DNA of 64,000 nucleotides from Pelecanus crispus (taxonomy: Eukaryota; Chordata; Aves; Pelecaniformes; Pelecanidae), in NCBI RefSeq assembly GCF_030463565.1, contig NC_134675.1:14095862-14159861 (forward strand), read 5' to 3'. Positions 37,568-48,300 of the stretch are shown piece by piece. The first letter of the stretch is position 1; every line of letters begins with the position of its first letter. The position numbers and the translations under genes are program-made. The notes beneath the pieces were generated by a model. It saw nothing but the letters and a program-made list of their open reading frames with translations, had not been told where the DNA came from and ran no database searches.

Positions 37568-38340
37568 CCATAACTCACCGTTGTTTCTTCTCAGCACTGG
37601 TTTTAATGCAGGTCTTGTTGCAAGGGGTTGGTTGATCTGACCTTGGTGAGAGTGCTTGCATGGATTCCTCCTCTTCTATCTCATTATGCACTTTGTTTTC
37701 CATACCCAGGGCCTCGTACCTATTCTGTAAAGGTAGCTGAGAGGGTAAGGAGGGGCTCCTCTTTCAGCTTCGTGCAGTAACTTGCTTCCACTCCTCCCTA
37801 TCCCTCATAACACTGCCTTCATCCTGGCGTAAAACAACTACTGGACCTACCTCAGTAGTGGCCATACTGAGTTCACTTGTATGTACCAGAGATGGCAGAG
37901 CACAGCTCCACTGGTCGATCTCCTTCTCAGATTCTTGGATGCTCCTTAGTCTGCCCACCTCCTCCTAAAGGTCAGCCACCAGGCAGAGCAGTTCATCTAC
38001 CTGGGCACACTTCTCACAGGTGTGCTTGCTATCATCCTCCATCTCTCAGAGTATTCCTGCACACATGATGCAGTCTCAAGTCTGTGCAGTCACTTGCTCT
38101 GACAGGAGCTCTGTCTGTGTGCCTGCATTGGTTCTACTGGATCCTAGAAGCTCAGGAGAAGCAGAGGACATAAATTTTTGCTGGGTGGTCAAAAATCTAG
38201 ATGTGATGTAATTTAGATGTCTCAGAGGAGAAATGAGCCTGGCAACACATAGGACAGGGCAGTGTTTGGTTACTGTCACCCTTTAAAAAATAGTAAGGAA
38301 CATTTATAGTGGCAGACAAGTCCAGTCAGTGAATTGTGGT
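37568..38340 (-). mobile_element. CR1 ORF1 N-terminal region, probably part of CR1-d
   Basis: The minus-strand translation shows a Cys-containing block CEKCAQVDELL, then EEVGRLRSIQESEKEIDQW and RDREEWKQVTARS. This pattern of a zinc-binding-like start followed by a coiled-coil-like segment is known from CR1 ORF1. It has the same orientation and type as CR1-d, and lies just beyond ERV copy 2. The simplest reading is that the ERV landed in CR1-d ORF1. Confidence 0.65.
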
Positions 38341-38349
38341 ATTGACCTG

Positions 38350-38959
38350 TGTCCTGGTTTCGGCTGGGATAGAGTTAATTTTCTTCCTAGTAGCAGGCAT
38401 AGTGCTGTGTTTTGGATTTAGTAGGAGAAGAATGTTGATAACACACTGATGTTTTAGTTGTTGCTGAGTACTGCTTATGCTAGTCAAGGACTTTGCAGCT
38501 TCCCATGCTCTGCCAGGTGCACAAGAAACTGGGAGGGGGCACAGTGAGAATAGTTGATCCAAACTGACCAAAGGGCTATTCCATACCATATGATATCATA
38601 CTCAGTATATAAACTGGGGGGAGTTGCCCAGGGAGCAGCGATTGCTGCTCGGGAACTGGCTGGGCATCAGTCGTTGGGTGGTGAGAGGTTGAATCACTTG
38701 GGTTTTTTTCTTTCCCTGGGTTTTGTTCCTCTTCTTGTTGTTCTCCTTCTCATTACAATTTTTTAATTACTATTATTATTGTTGTTGTTGTTGTTGTTAT
38801 TATTATTATTATTTTATATCAGTTATTAAACTGTTCTTATCTCAACCCACGAGTTTTCTTACTTTTGCCCTTCCGATTCTCTCCCCCATCCCACCCGGGG
38901 GGGAGGGTGAGCAAGCAGCTGTTTGATACTTGGCTGCCAACAGGGGCTAAACCACAACA
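38350..38959 (+). mobile_element. ERVL-like LTR
   Basis: It starts TGTCCTGGTTTCGGCTGGGA and ends AACCACAACA, about 610 bp, longer than its relatives because of an ATT/GTT-rich microsatellite (38765-38815) and extra T/C sequence. The CRE is TGATATCA. The flanking five bases (ACCTG and GCCTT) do not match, so the target duplication is either mutated or absent. Confidence 0.88.
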
Positions 38960-39042
38960 GCCTTTCAGATAAACAGAAATATCTTTCATGCAGAGTTGTT
39001 AAAACTACTATTGAAAAAAAAAAGATTTGGAAGTTAACATTG

Positions 39043-39630
39043 TGTGCTGGTTTTGGTTGGGATAGAGTTAATTTTCTTCATAGTAGTTAGTATGGGGCTA
39101 TGTTTTAGATTTGTGCTGGAAACAGTGTTGATAATACAGGGGTGTTTTAGTTACTTCTGAGCAGTGCTTACACAGAGTCACCTTTTCTGCTTCTCACTCC
39201 ACCCCACCAGCAAGTAGGCTAGGGGTGCACAAGTAGTTGGGAGGGGACACAGACGGGACAGCTGACCCCAAATGACCAAAGGGATATTCCATACCATATG
39301 ACGTCATGCTCAGCAATAAAAAACTGTGGGGAAGAAGGAGGTAGGGGGGGACATTTGGAGTTATGGTGTTTTGTCTTCCCAAGTAACCGTTACATGTGAT
39401 GGAGCCTCACTTTCCTGGAGATGGTTGAACACCTGCCTGCCAATGGGAAGTAGTGAATGAATTCCTTTTTTTGCTTTGTGTGGCTTTTGCTTTACCTATT
39501 AAACTGTCTTTATCTCAACACATGAGTTTTCTCGCTTTTACTCTTCTGATTCTCTCCCCCATCCTGCTGCGGGGGGAGTGAGCGAGCGGCTGTGTGGTGC
39601 TTAGTTGCTGGCTGGGGTTAAACCACAACA
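39043..39630 (+). mobile_element. Solo LTR, second ERVL-like subfamily
   Basis: It starts TGTGCTGGTTTTGGTTGG and ends AACCACAACA, 588 bp. Flanks CATTG (39038-39042) and TATTG (39631-39635) are a target duplication with one mismatch. It differs from the first subfamily by GGGATATTCC, an AATAAAAA box in place of TATATAAA, and a G/A-rich segment. The CRE palindrome TGACGTCA is intact near 39299. Confidence 0.87.
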
Positions 39631-39968
39631 TATTGACCATATTCCCTGAATCAAAGTCAGTAGAGGAAGTGTCTACCAGATTAAAACGTGCACAATGCAG
39701 GAAACTTAAAGAAGGAAGCAACTGGCATCTGAACTCTGCTCAAATATGTTCCTCTGAATGTTTTTGTCAAGTGAGGTGGGGCTGGTATTATCTAGCAGGT
39801 TACTCATACTGATTACCATGCTCTTTCTAAATAGCTGCAGAACAGCTAAATCCCAAACTGGAGCAAAAGATAAAACCAAAGTTTATACTCTAACTGAGCC
39901 ATATAATATTCTGTGGGTTAGTCACAGGTATTGTTCCAAAATGGAATAGGGAAATTTGCCTTTCTATT
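39631..39968. other. Short spacer, nothing recognised
   Basis: About 340 bp between LTRs with no similarity that I recognise. Confidence 0.45.
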
Positions 39969-40088
39969 TGTTCTGGTTTAACCCTAGCTGGCAACTAAAC
40001 ACCACACAGCCGCTCGCTCACTCCTCCTGCAGCAGGATGGGGGAGAGAATCAGAAGAGTAAAAGTGAGAAAACTCGTGGATTGAGATA
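39969..40088 (-). mobile_element. Reverse LTR fragment (about 120 bp)
   Basis: It starts TGTTCTGGTTTAACCCTAGC and covers the last 120 bp of a second-subfamily LTR in reverse orientation, stopping at GATTGAGATA where a forward LTR begins. The rest of this LTR is not found on the other side. Confidence 0.85.
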
Positions 40089-40627
40089 TGTCCTGGTTTC
40101 GGCTGGGATAGAGTTAATTTTCTTCCTAGTAGCAGGCATAGTGCTGTGTTTTGGATTTAGTAGGAGAAGAATGTTGATAACACACTGATGTTTTTAGTTG
40201 TTGCTAAGTACTGCTTATGCTAGTCAAGGACTTTTCAGCTTCCCATGCTCTGCCAGGTACACAAGAAACTGGGAGGGGGCACAGCCAGAATAGTTGATCC
40301 AAACTGACCAAAGGGCTATTCCATGCCATATGACATCATACTCAGTATATAAACTGGGGGGGGTTGGCCGGGAGGCTGTGATTGCTGCTTGGGAACTGTC
40401 TGGGTATCGGTCAGCAGTTGGTGAGCAGCTGCATTGTGCATCATATATTATTTTTATTATTATTTTCCCTTCCTTTTTTGTCCTATTAAACAGTCTTTAT
40501 CTCAATCCACGAATTTTCCTTCCCCTCCCCCCCCCCCCGCCTATTCTCTCCACCATCCCACTGGGGATGGGGGGAGTGAGTGAATGGCTGTGTGGTGTTT
40601 AGCTGCCTAACAGGGTAAACCACAACA
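40089..40627 (+). mobile_element. ERVL-like LTR
   Basis: It starts TGTCCTGGTTTCGGCTGGGA and ends AACCACAACA, 539 bp. The TATATAAA box is present near 40345 and the CRE reads TGACATCA. Flanking pentamers (AGATA and CCCTC) do not match, so it may be part of a rearrangement rather than a clean insertion. Confidence 0.87.
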
Positions 40628-41940
40628 CCCTCCTAGACTCCTGATAAATAGGGATGAAGAAAAGGCAGAGGCATTCAATGTTTTGGTTATTTTTTAAATC
40701 AGTCTTTAATAATACTAATAGACCTTGGGCTGCCTGGTCCTCTGAGTTGGAGGACTATGACTATGAGAACAGTGACTTTCCATTTGTGGAGCATAAAATT
40801 GTAATACCCACCTAGTGGATGAAGGGAAGGTGGTAGATGTAGTTTTTCTGGATTTTAGTAAGGCTTTTGATGCTGTTCTTCACAGCATCCTTCTGGACAA
40901 GTTGTCCAACTGTGAGATGAGCAGGTACATGGTGCGCTGGGTGAAGAACTGGCTGGACAGCAGGACTCAAAGGGCTGTAGAGAATGGGGCTACATCTGGC
41001 AGGTGACCGGTCACCAGCGGTGTTCCTCAGGGCTCAATTCTAGGGCCAGTTCTCTTCAATATTTTTATCAGTGATCTGGATGCAGGAGTTGAATGCACCA
41101 GTAGCGAGTTTGCTGAGGATACTAAACTGGGAGGTGCTGCTGACTCTCTTGAGGGATCTGGATAGATTGGAGCATTAGGCAATGATTAATAGGATGAAAT
41201 TCAACAAGTCCAAATGCCAGATTCTGCACCTGGGATGGAGTAATGCCAGACACAAGTATAGATTGGGAGAGGAGTGGCTGGAGAGCAGCCCTGCAGAAAG
41301 GGATCTGGGGGTGCTGGTTGACAGTAGGCTCAACAGGAGTCAGCAGTGTGCCCTGACAGCCAAGAGGGCAAACCGCATCCTGGGGTGCATCAAACACAGT
41401 ATAACCAGCTGGTCAAAAGAGGTGATTATCCCGCTTTATTTAGCAATGGTGAGGCCCCATGATTTAAAAAGGATGTTAAGGTCCTTGAATGCATCCAGAG
41501 GAGGACAACAAATCTGGTGAAAGGGCTGGAAGGCATGTCCTATGAGGAGCAGCTAAGGGCTCTGGGTTTGTCTAGTTTGGAGAGAAGGAGGCTGAGGGGT
41601 GACCTCATTGCTCTCTACAGCTTCCTGAGGAGGGGAAGTGGAGAGGGAGGTGCTGATCTCTTCTCCCTGGTATCCTGTGATAGGACGCGTGGGAATGGTT
41701 CCAAGCTGTGCCAGGGGAGGTTCAGACTAGACATTAGGAAACATTTCTTTACCGAGAGGGTGGTCAAACACTGGAACAGGCTTCCTGGAGAGGTGGTCGA
41801 TGCCCCATGTCTGTCAGTGTTTAAGAGGCATTTGGACAATGCCCTTAATACATGTTTTAACCTTTGTCAGCCCCAAAGTGGTCAGGCAGTTGGACTGGAT
41901 AATCGTTGTAGGTCCCTTCCCACTGAACTATCCTACCCTA
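40628..41940 (+). mobile_element. CR1 LINE (CR1-e), 5'-truncated with an internal deletion
   Basis: A plus-strand CR1. It enters before the RT (GGATGAAGAAAAGGCAGAGG), has a deletion near 40808, then encodes DVVFLDFSKAFDAVLHSILL, a [14 protein letters not shown] block and FAEDTKL (an altered FADD box), followed by the C-terminal part (41182-41890) in shifting frames. The 3'UTR resembles CR1-d (GGATAATCGTTGTAGGTCCC). Confidence 0.87.
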
Positions 41941-42648
41941 AAACAAACTATGAAAGTATGGGTTATTGGCCTTGGAGGGTAAGTACTGGAAAGTTAAATT
42001 TCCTCTACAACTGAAGACTGGTCTTCCTTTCAGAATGAAGTGTGATATTGTTTCCATTTATGAGTGGATATGTTTTGAAATACAACAGAATATTGTCTTT
42101 TTCTTTTTTATCATGTGCAACTCTTAAGAAATTGTCCCTGTCTCTGTTATAGATCTCTGGTACCATCTCTTCTTAATCTCTTTTTTCCCCACCGTTAGAT
42201 TTACAGTCTGAAAGCTGTTAGAATCTGCCAGCAAATTTCTAAATGTATAGAATATTTAATGCAAATAAACTTTTTGGGGTTTTTTGGGATTGTGTTTGTG
42301 GTTTTCCAGAATTATACGTATATGTAAGTGTGTGTGCATGTATGTATATATGTATAAAAGATATATTTTTGTCTTGATGCAGTTTTTATTGTTTTCTAAC
42401 TCAGTGTAACAAATGGGGGAAAAACATGAGAGGCCTTAGACTAGAGCTGTGTAAAGCTATGATTAAGACGAAGTACTTTCAAATGCTAATTTGTATTATT
42501 ATTTTGCAATTAAAAATACCACAAGTTGCATTTGCTCTAATGCACTAATGAACTATCTGGCTTTAAAATGTGTTTTGTGTTGTGGTGGTTTTTTTTTTTT
42601 ATTTCCCTTTGGAAAGTGTGCAACTGTGAGAGACTGGCTAATACTTGG
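41941..42648. other. Unique sequence, nothing recognised
   Basis: AT-rich DNA with a short TG/TA-rich stretch at 42320-42365. No exon or repeat was identified. It is the pre-integration flank of provirus copy 1. Confidence 0.5.
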
Positions 42649-42653
42649 GTGGA

Positions 42654-43220
42654 TGTCCTGGTTTCGGCTGGGATAGAGTTAATTTTCTTCCTAGCAGCAG
42701 GCATAGTGCTGTGTTTTGGATTTAGTAGGAGAAGAATATTGATAACATGCTGATGTTTTTAGTTGTTGCTGAGTACTGCTTATGCTAGTCAAGGACTTTT
42801 TCAGCTTCCCATGCTCTGCCAGGCGCACAAGAAACTGGGAGGGGGCACAGCCAGAATAGTTGATCCAAACTGACCAAAGGGCTATTCCATACCATATGAC
42901 GTCATGCTCAGTATATAAACTGGGGGGGGTTGGCAGGGGAGCAGCGACTGCTGCTCGGGAACTGTCTGGGTATCGGTCGTCGGGTGGTGAGCAATTGCAT
43001 TGTGCATCACTTGCTTTGTATATTATTATTACTATTATTATTATATTGTTATTATTATTATTTTACTTTATTTTATTTCAATTATTAAACTGTTCTTATC
43101 TCAACCCAGGAGTGTTTCTCACTCTTACTCCTCCGATTCTCTCCCCCATCCCATCAGGGTAGGGGGAGTGAGCGAGCGGCTGCGTGGTACTGAGTTGCTG
43201 GCTGGGACTAAACCACGACA
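42654..43220 (+). mobile_element. 5' LTR of ERV copy 1
   Basis: It starts TGTCCTGG and ends CCACGACA. A CRE palindrome TGACGTCA is at 42897-42904, a TATATAAA box at 42912-42919, and an ATTAAA polyadenylation hexamer at 43084-43089 after an ATT-rich region. Confidence 0.95.
42897..42919 (+). promoter_or_regulatory. CRE palindrome plus TATA box of the 5' LTR
   Basis: TGACGTCA, the full CREB/ATF palindrome, lies seven bases upstream of TATATAAA. The pair is the core promoter expected for the LTR and recurs at the same spacing in other LTR copies here, often with the central CpG mutated. Confidence 0.8.
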
Positions 43221-43229
43221 GTCCTTTTT

Positions 43230-43247
43230 TGGCGCCCAACGTGGGGC
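43230..43247 (+). other. Primer-binding site, tRNA-Lys type
   Basis: TGGCGCCCAACGTGGGGC is the complement of the 3' end of the lysine tRNA known as Lys1,2, as I recall it. It starts nine bases after the LTR end, a longer gap than usual. First-strand DNA synthesis would begin here. Confidence 0.8.
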
Positions 43248-43314
43248 ACGAAGGGTTTGAGATAAGAACAGATTAACTAGAGTGTATTAAGGAATCTGTT
43301 AACAGTTGCCGGTC

Positions 43315-45302
43315 ATGATATTAGTTCATCTGATCTGTACCATGTTATTTTCTTGGCTGTGCATGTTAAAGCTTGGTGTTGGTCTGTGCATTGCGCTATG
43401 CTCTGTAGTGATTAAGGATGTTTTGATTGGGAGGTTCCTTATCAAAATCCTGACCTTGAGCATGGTTTTGTATCTGGGTTTTATACACAAGTCATTACTG
43501 TACTTCGGGTACCACCTCATGGAGAGAGTTAGCAATTATACCTTTCCCTCAGAGACGTTTGTTGTGGAGGAACTACAGAATGGCACCTTCATTACCTTAT
43601 TCTATAATGCTTCCTCCCTCATTACAGAAAGTTTTCAGTATTTTGAACATCCCTGGGCAGTTAAGATACTTCTATTGATACTTCTTGGGAATATTGTTTT
43701 GGTTTTGACAAAGGTTAGTAAGCAATTTAAGAATATCATCCAGAGATCTGCCCCAAGGCTGGAGAGTTATGAGTGGCAGGGTGTGTGGGATCGTATGCGC
43801 AAGTACCTAGGGCAGTGGGGACCTCCAGTGTTTTGGAACTTCACCGCTGAACAAGTGCAGAATCCTGAAGAACTAGTAAAGTATTTGGAAAAAGTTCTCA
43901 CCCTGGCAACTCCAAAGAGACACGACTCATTGCAACATGCTGGGGACTGGCCCATGCTTATAGAGCCCTGTTCAACACTATTCAGTACCCTCAAGGGAAA
44001 GAGAGGGTCTCTGGATCTGATGACAAAACAACAGGCACTGTGGCTACTCCAACCACAGCCACAAGCACTGCAGCTACTCCAACACCCACCACAGGCACTG
44101 CGGCTACTCCAACACCCACCACAGGTACTGCAGCCACTCCAATCCCAGTGGCAGGCACTGCGGCTAAACCAGAGAATCAACCTGCGCCAGTATCAGTTGC
44201 CCCTATACACAAGAAAAAATACAGAAGAAAATCAGCTCGTTTAGTAAGGGATGAAGATGAACCAGGGCCATCACGAGAACCAGAGGAGGAAGAACCCATA
44301 AATGAGATGGTGACCATCCGATCCCTATCCCTGAGTGAGCTGCGAGATATGCGAAAAGATTTCAGTCGTCATCCAGGCGAGCACATCATCACCTGGCTGC
44401 TCCGATGCTGGGATAATGGGGCCAGTAGCCTGGATTTAGAGGGTAGGGAAGCCAAGCAGCTGGGATCCCTTTCCAGGGAAGGGGGCATTGACAAAGCAAT
44501 TGGAAAAGGGGCAAAAACGCTCAGCCGCTGGAGGCGACTTCTGTCAAGCGTGAAGGAAAGGTATCCCTTCAAGGAGGATGTTTTATACCACCCAAGCAAA
44601 TGGACCACCGTAGAGAAAGGTATCCAGTACCTGAGGGAATTAGGCGTGCTGGAGGTGATTTACAGTGACCTGAATGATGAGCAGTTACCCAAAGACCCAG
44701 ATGAAGTCAGGTGCACACAATCCATGTGGCGGAAGGTGGTACGGAGCGCACCAGCATCGTATTCCAACTCGTTGGCAATACTAGCCTGGAAAGATGACGA
44801 GGCACCAACGGTGGATGAAGTGGCTAGACAACTCCGGGACTACGAAGAAAAGCTCTCTTCCTCCCTACGGGCCTGTGTCTCGGCTGTGGAAAAACTGTCT
44901 GAAAAAATGTGCCAAGAGTTCCAACAACTCAGAGAGGATCTGTCCTACTCCCCACCTGCACGGACCAGTGTCTCAGCCATTAGGAGTCAACGTCCCTATA
45001 CTCAAGAGAGAGGATACAGAGGATACACACCACGGGGCACCCTGTGGTTTTACCTGCGTGATTATGGAGAGGACATGAGAAAGTGGGATGCAAAACCCAC
45101 CTTAATCTTAGAGGCAAGGGTGCGTGAGTTGCAAGGAAAAACTATTAGAAAAGGCGGTTCTCCCAGGAAAATTGCAGCTCCAGTTTCCAGTGAGCAGTTC
45201 CCGAGACAGAGTAAGAGGGGTAATTTTACTTCCGACCTTGATCAGGGGACTTTTGATTCACATTTACAGGAAGTGAACAGCGAATACTGTGACCAGCGTT
45301 AG
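43315..45302 (+). pseudogene. gag: ERV copy 1 gag, one frameshift
   Basis: The first ATG is 43315. The N-terminal part is unlike an ordinary Gag. It has hydrophobic stretches over roughly residues 1-60, then a segment with three Asn-X-Ser/Thr sequons (NYT, NGT, NAS), then a second strong hydrophobic stretch (ILLLILLGNIVLVL). A 4-bp deletion near 43895 relative to copies 2 and 3 shifts the frame. The remainder continues in the frame open from 44040: a Thr/Ala/Pro repeat region, a basic KKKYRRKSAR patch, an acidic stretch, and a capsid-like part (LSELRDMRKDFSRHPGEHII, REAKQLGSLSREGG). No CCHC zinc knuckle is visible. It ends in TAG at 45300-45302, in the same frame as pol. Confidence 0.88.
44034..44170 (+). 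repeat. 30-bp tandem repeat in gag
   Basis: Four 30-bp units (GGCACTG.GGCTACTCCAA..) plus a partial one encode a TGTAATPTPT-type motif. Copies 2 and 3 have two units plus a partial one, so the unit number changes between proviruses. Confidence 0.9.
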
Positions 45303-48300
45303 AGGGGCCCTGCCTCCAGCCAGCTGGAGGAAAGGGACAACCGGGTTTACTGGACTGTGTGGATTCGATGGCCTGGAACGTCAGACCCACAGGAGTATAA
45401 GGCTCTAGTGGACACTGGTGCACAGTGCACGCTAATGCCATCAAACTATAGAGGGGCAGAACCCATTTGTATTTCTGGAGTGACAGGGGGATCCCAACAG
45501 CTAACTGTACTGGAAGCTGAAGTGAGCCTAACTGGGAATGAGTGGCAAAAGCACCCCATTGTGACTGGCCCAGACGCTCCGTGCATCCTTGGCATAGACT
45601 ACCTCAGGAGAGGGTATTTCAAGGACCCAAAAGGGTACCGGTGGGCTTTTGGTATAGCTGCTTTGGAGACAGAGGAAATTAAACAGTTGTCCACCTTGCC
45701 CGGTCTCTCAGAGGACCCTTCGATTGTAGGGTTGCTGAAGGTTGAGGAACAACAGGTGCCGATTGCTACCACAACTGTGCACAGGCGGCAATATTGCACC
45801 AACCGAGACTCCCTGATTCCCATCCATAACCTGATTCGTCGACTGGAGAGCCAGGGAGTGATCAGCAAGACTCGCTCACCCTTTAACAGTCCCATATGGC
45901 CAGTGCGAAAGTCTAATGGGGAGTGGAGACTAACAGTGGACTATCGTGGCCTGAACGAAGTTACGCTGCCGCTGAGTGCTGCCGTGCCAGACATGCTAGA
46001 ACTTCAATATGAACTGGAGTCAAAGGCAGCCAAGTGGTATGCCACAATTGATATTGCTAATGCATTTTTCTCCATCCCTTTGGCAGCAGAGTGCAGGCCC
46101 CAGTTTGCTTTTACCTGGAGGGGTGTTCAGTACACCTGGAACCGACTGCCTCAGGGGTGGAAGCACAGCCCCACCATTTGCCATGGACTGATCCAGACAG
46201 CACTGGAACAGGGTGAAGCTCCAGAACATCTGCAGTACATTGATGACATCATTGTGTGGGGCAACACAGCAGAAGAAGTTTTTGAGAAGGGAAAGAAAAT
46301 AGTCCAAATCCTTCTGAAGGCTGGCTTTGCCATAAAACAGAGTAAGGTCAAGGGACCTGCACAGGAGATCCAGTTTTTAGGAATAAAATGGCAAAATGGA
46401 CGTCGTCAGATCCCAATGGATGTGATCAACAAAATAACAGCTATGTCCCCACCAACTAGCAAAAAGGAAACACAAGCTTTCTTAGGCGTTGTGGGTTTTT
46501 GGAGAATGCATATTCCAAATTACAGCCAGATTGTAAGCCCTCTCTATCAAGTGACCCGGAAGAAGAACGAATTCAAATGGGGCCCTGAGCAACAACAAGC
46601 CTTTGAACAAATTAAACGTGAGATAGTTCATGCAGTAGCCCTTGGGCCAGTCCAGGCAGTGCACGATATAAAAAATGTGCTCTACACTGCAGCCGGGGAG
46701 AATGGCCCTACCTGGAGCCTCTGGCAGAAAGCACCAGGGGAGACTCGAGGTCGACCCCTAGGGTTTTGGAGTCGGGGATACAGAGGATCCAAAGCCCGCT
46801 ATACTCCAACTGAGAAGGAGATACTGGCAGCATATGAAGGGGTTCGAGCTGCTTCAGAAGTGGTTGGTACTGAAGCACAGCTCCTGCTGGCACCCCGACT
46901 GCCGGTGTTGGGCTGGATGTTCAAAGGGAGGGTCCCCTCTACACATCATGCAACTGATGCTACATGGAGTAAGTGGGTTGCATTGATCACACAACGGGCT
47001 CGAATAGGAAACCCCAGTCGCCCAGGAATCTTGGAAGTGATCATGGACTGGCCAGAAGGAAAAAACCTTAGAATATCACCAGAGGAGGAGGTGACACGTG
47101 CTGAAGAGGCTCCACTGTATAATAAATTGCCAGAAAATGAAAAGCAATATGCCCTGTTCACTGATGGGTCCTGTCGTCTTGTGGGAAAGCATCGGAGGTG
47201 GAAAGCTGCTGTATGGAGTCCTATACGACAAGTCGCAGAAACTGCTGAAGGAGAAGGGGAGTCGAGTCAGTTTGCAGAGGTGAAAGCCATCCAGCTGGCT
47301 TTAGATAGTGCTGAAAGAGAAAAGTGGCCAGTCCTTTATCTCTGTACTGGCTCATGGATGGTGGCAAATGCCCTGTGGGGGTGGCTGCAGCAATGGAAGC
47401 AGAGCAACTGGCAGCGCAGAGGCAAACCAATCTGGGCTGCCGCATTGTGGCAAGATATTGCTGCCCAGGTAGAGAACCTGGTTGTAAAAGTTCGTCATGT
47501 AGATGCTCACATACCCAAGAGTGAGGCCACTGAAGAACATCAAAACAACCAGCAAGTAGATCAGGCTGCTTAGATTGAAGTGGCTCAGGTGGATTTGGAC
47601 TGGCAACATAAGGGTGAATTATTTATAGCTCGGTGGGCCCATGACGCCTCAGGCCATCAAGGAAGGGATGCAACGTATAAATGGGCTCGTGATCGAGGGG
47701 TGGACTTAACTATGGACAGTATCGCACAGGTTATTCATGAGTGTGAAACATGCACTGCAATCAAGCAAGCCAAGCAGTTCAAGCCCCTCGGGTATAGTGA
47801 ACGATGGCTGAAATATAAATATGGGGAGGCCTGGCAGATTGATTACATCACGCTCCCACAGACCCGCCAAGGCAAGCGCTATGTGCTCACCATGGTGGAA
47901 GCAACCACTGCATGGTTGGAAACATATCCCGTGCCCCATGCCACCGCCCGGAACACCATCCTGGGCCTTGAAAAGCAAGTCCTGTGGCGACATGGCACCC
48001 CAGAAAGAATTGTGTCAGACAACGGGACTCATTTCCGAAACAACCTCATAGACACCTGGGCCAAAGAGCATGGCATTGAGTGGGTGTATCACATCCCCTA
48101 CCATGCACCAGCCTCCGGGAAAATTGAGCGATACAATGGATTGTTAAAGACTACCCTGAGAGCAATGGGTGCTGGGACGTTTAAACATTGGGATACGCAT
48201 TTAGCAAAAGCCACCTGGTTAGTCAACACCAGGGGATCTGCCAATTGAGCTGGCCCTGCCCAATCAAAACTTTTACGTACTGTAGAAGGAGATAAAGTTC

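Noticed and set aside
43000-43260. Repeated LTR open frames with Tyr-rich stretches (for example 1750-2010, 43000-43260, 49302-49643)
   Set aside because: They arise from the ATT microsatellite and conserved LTR sequence and have no gene structure.
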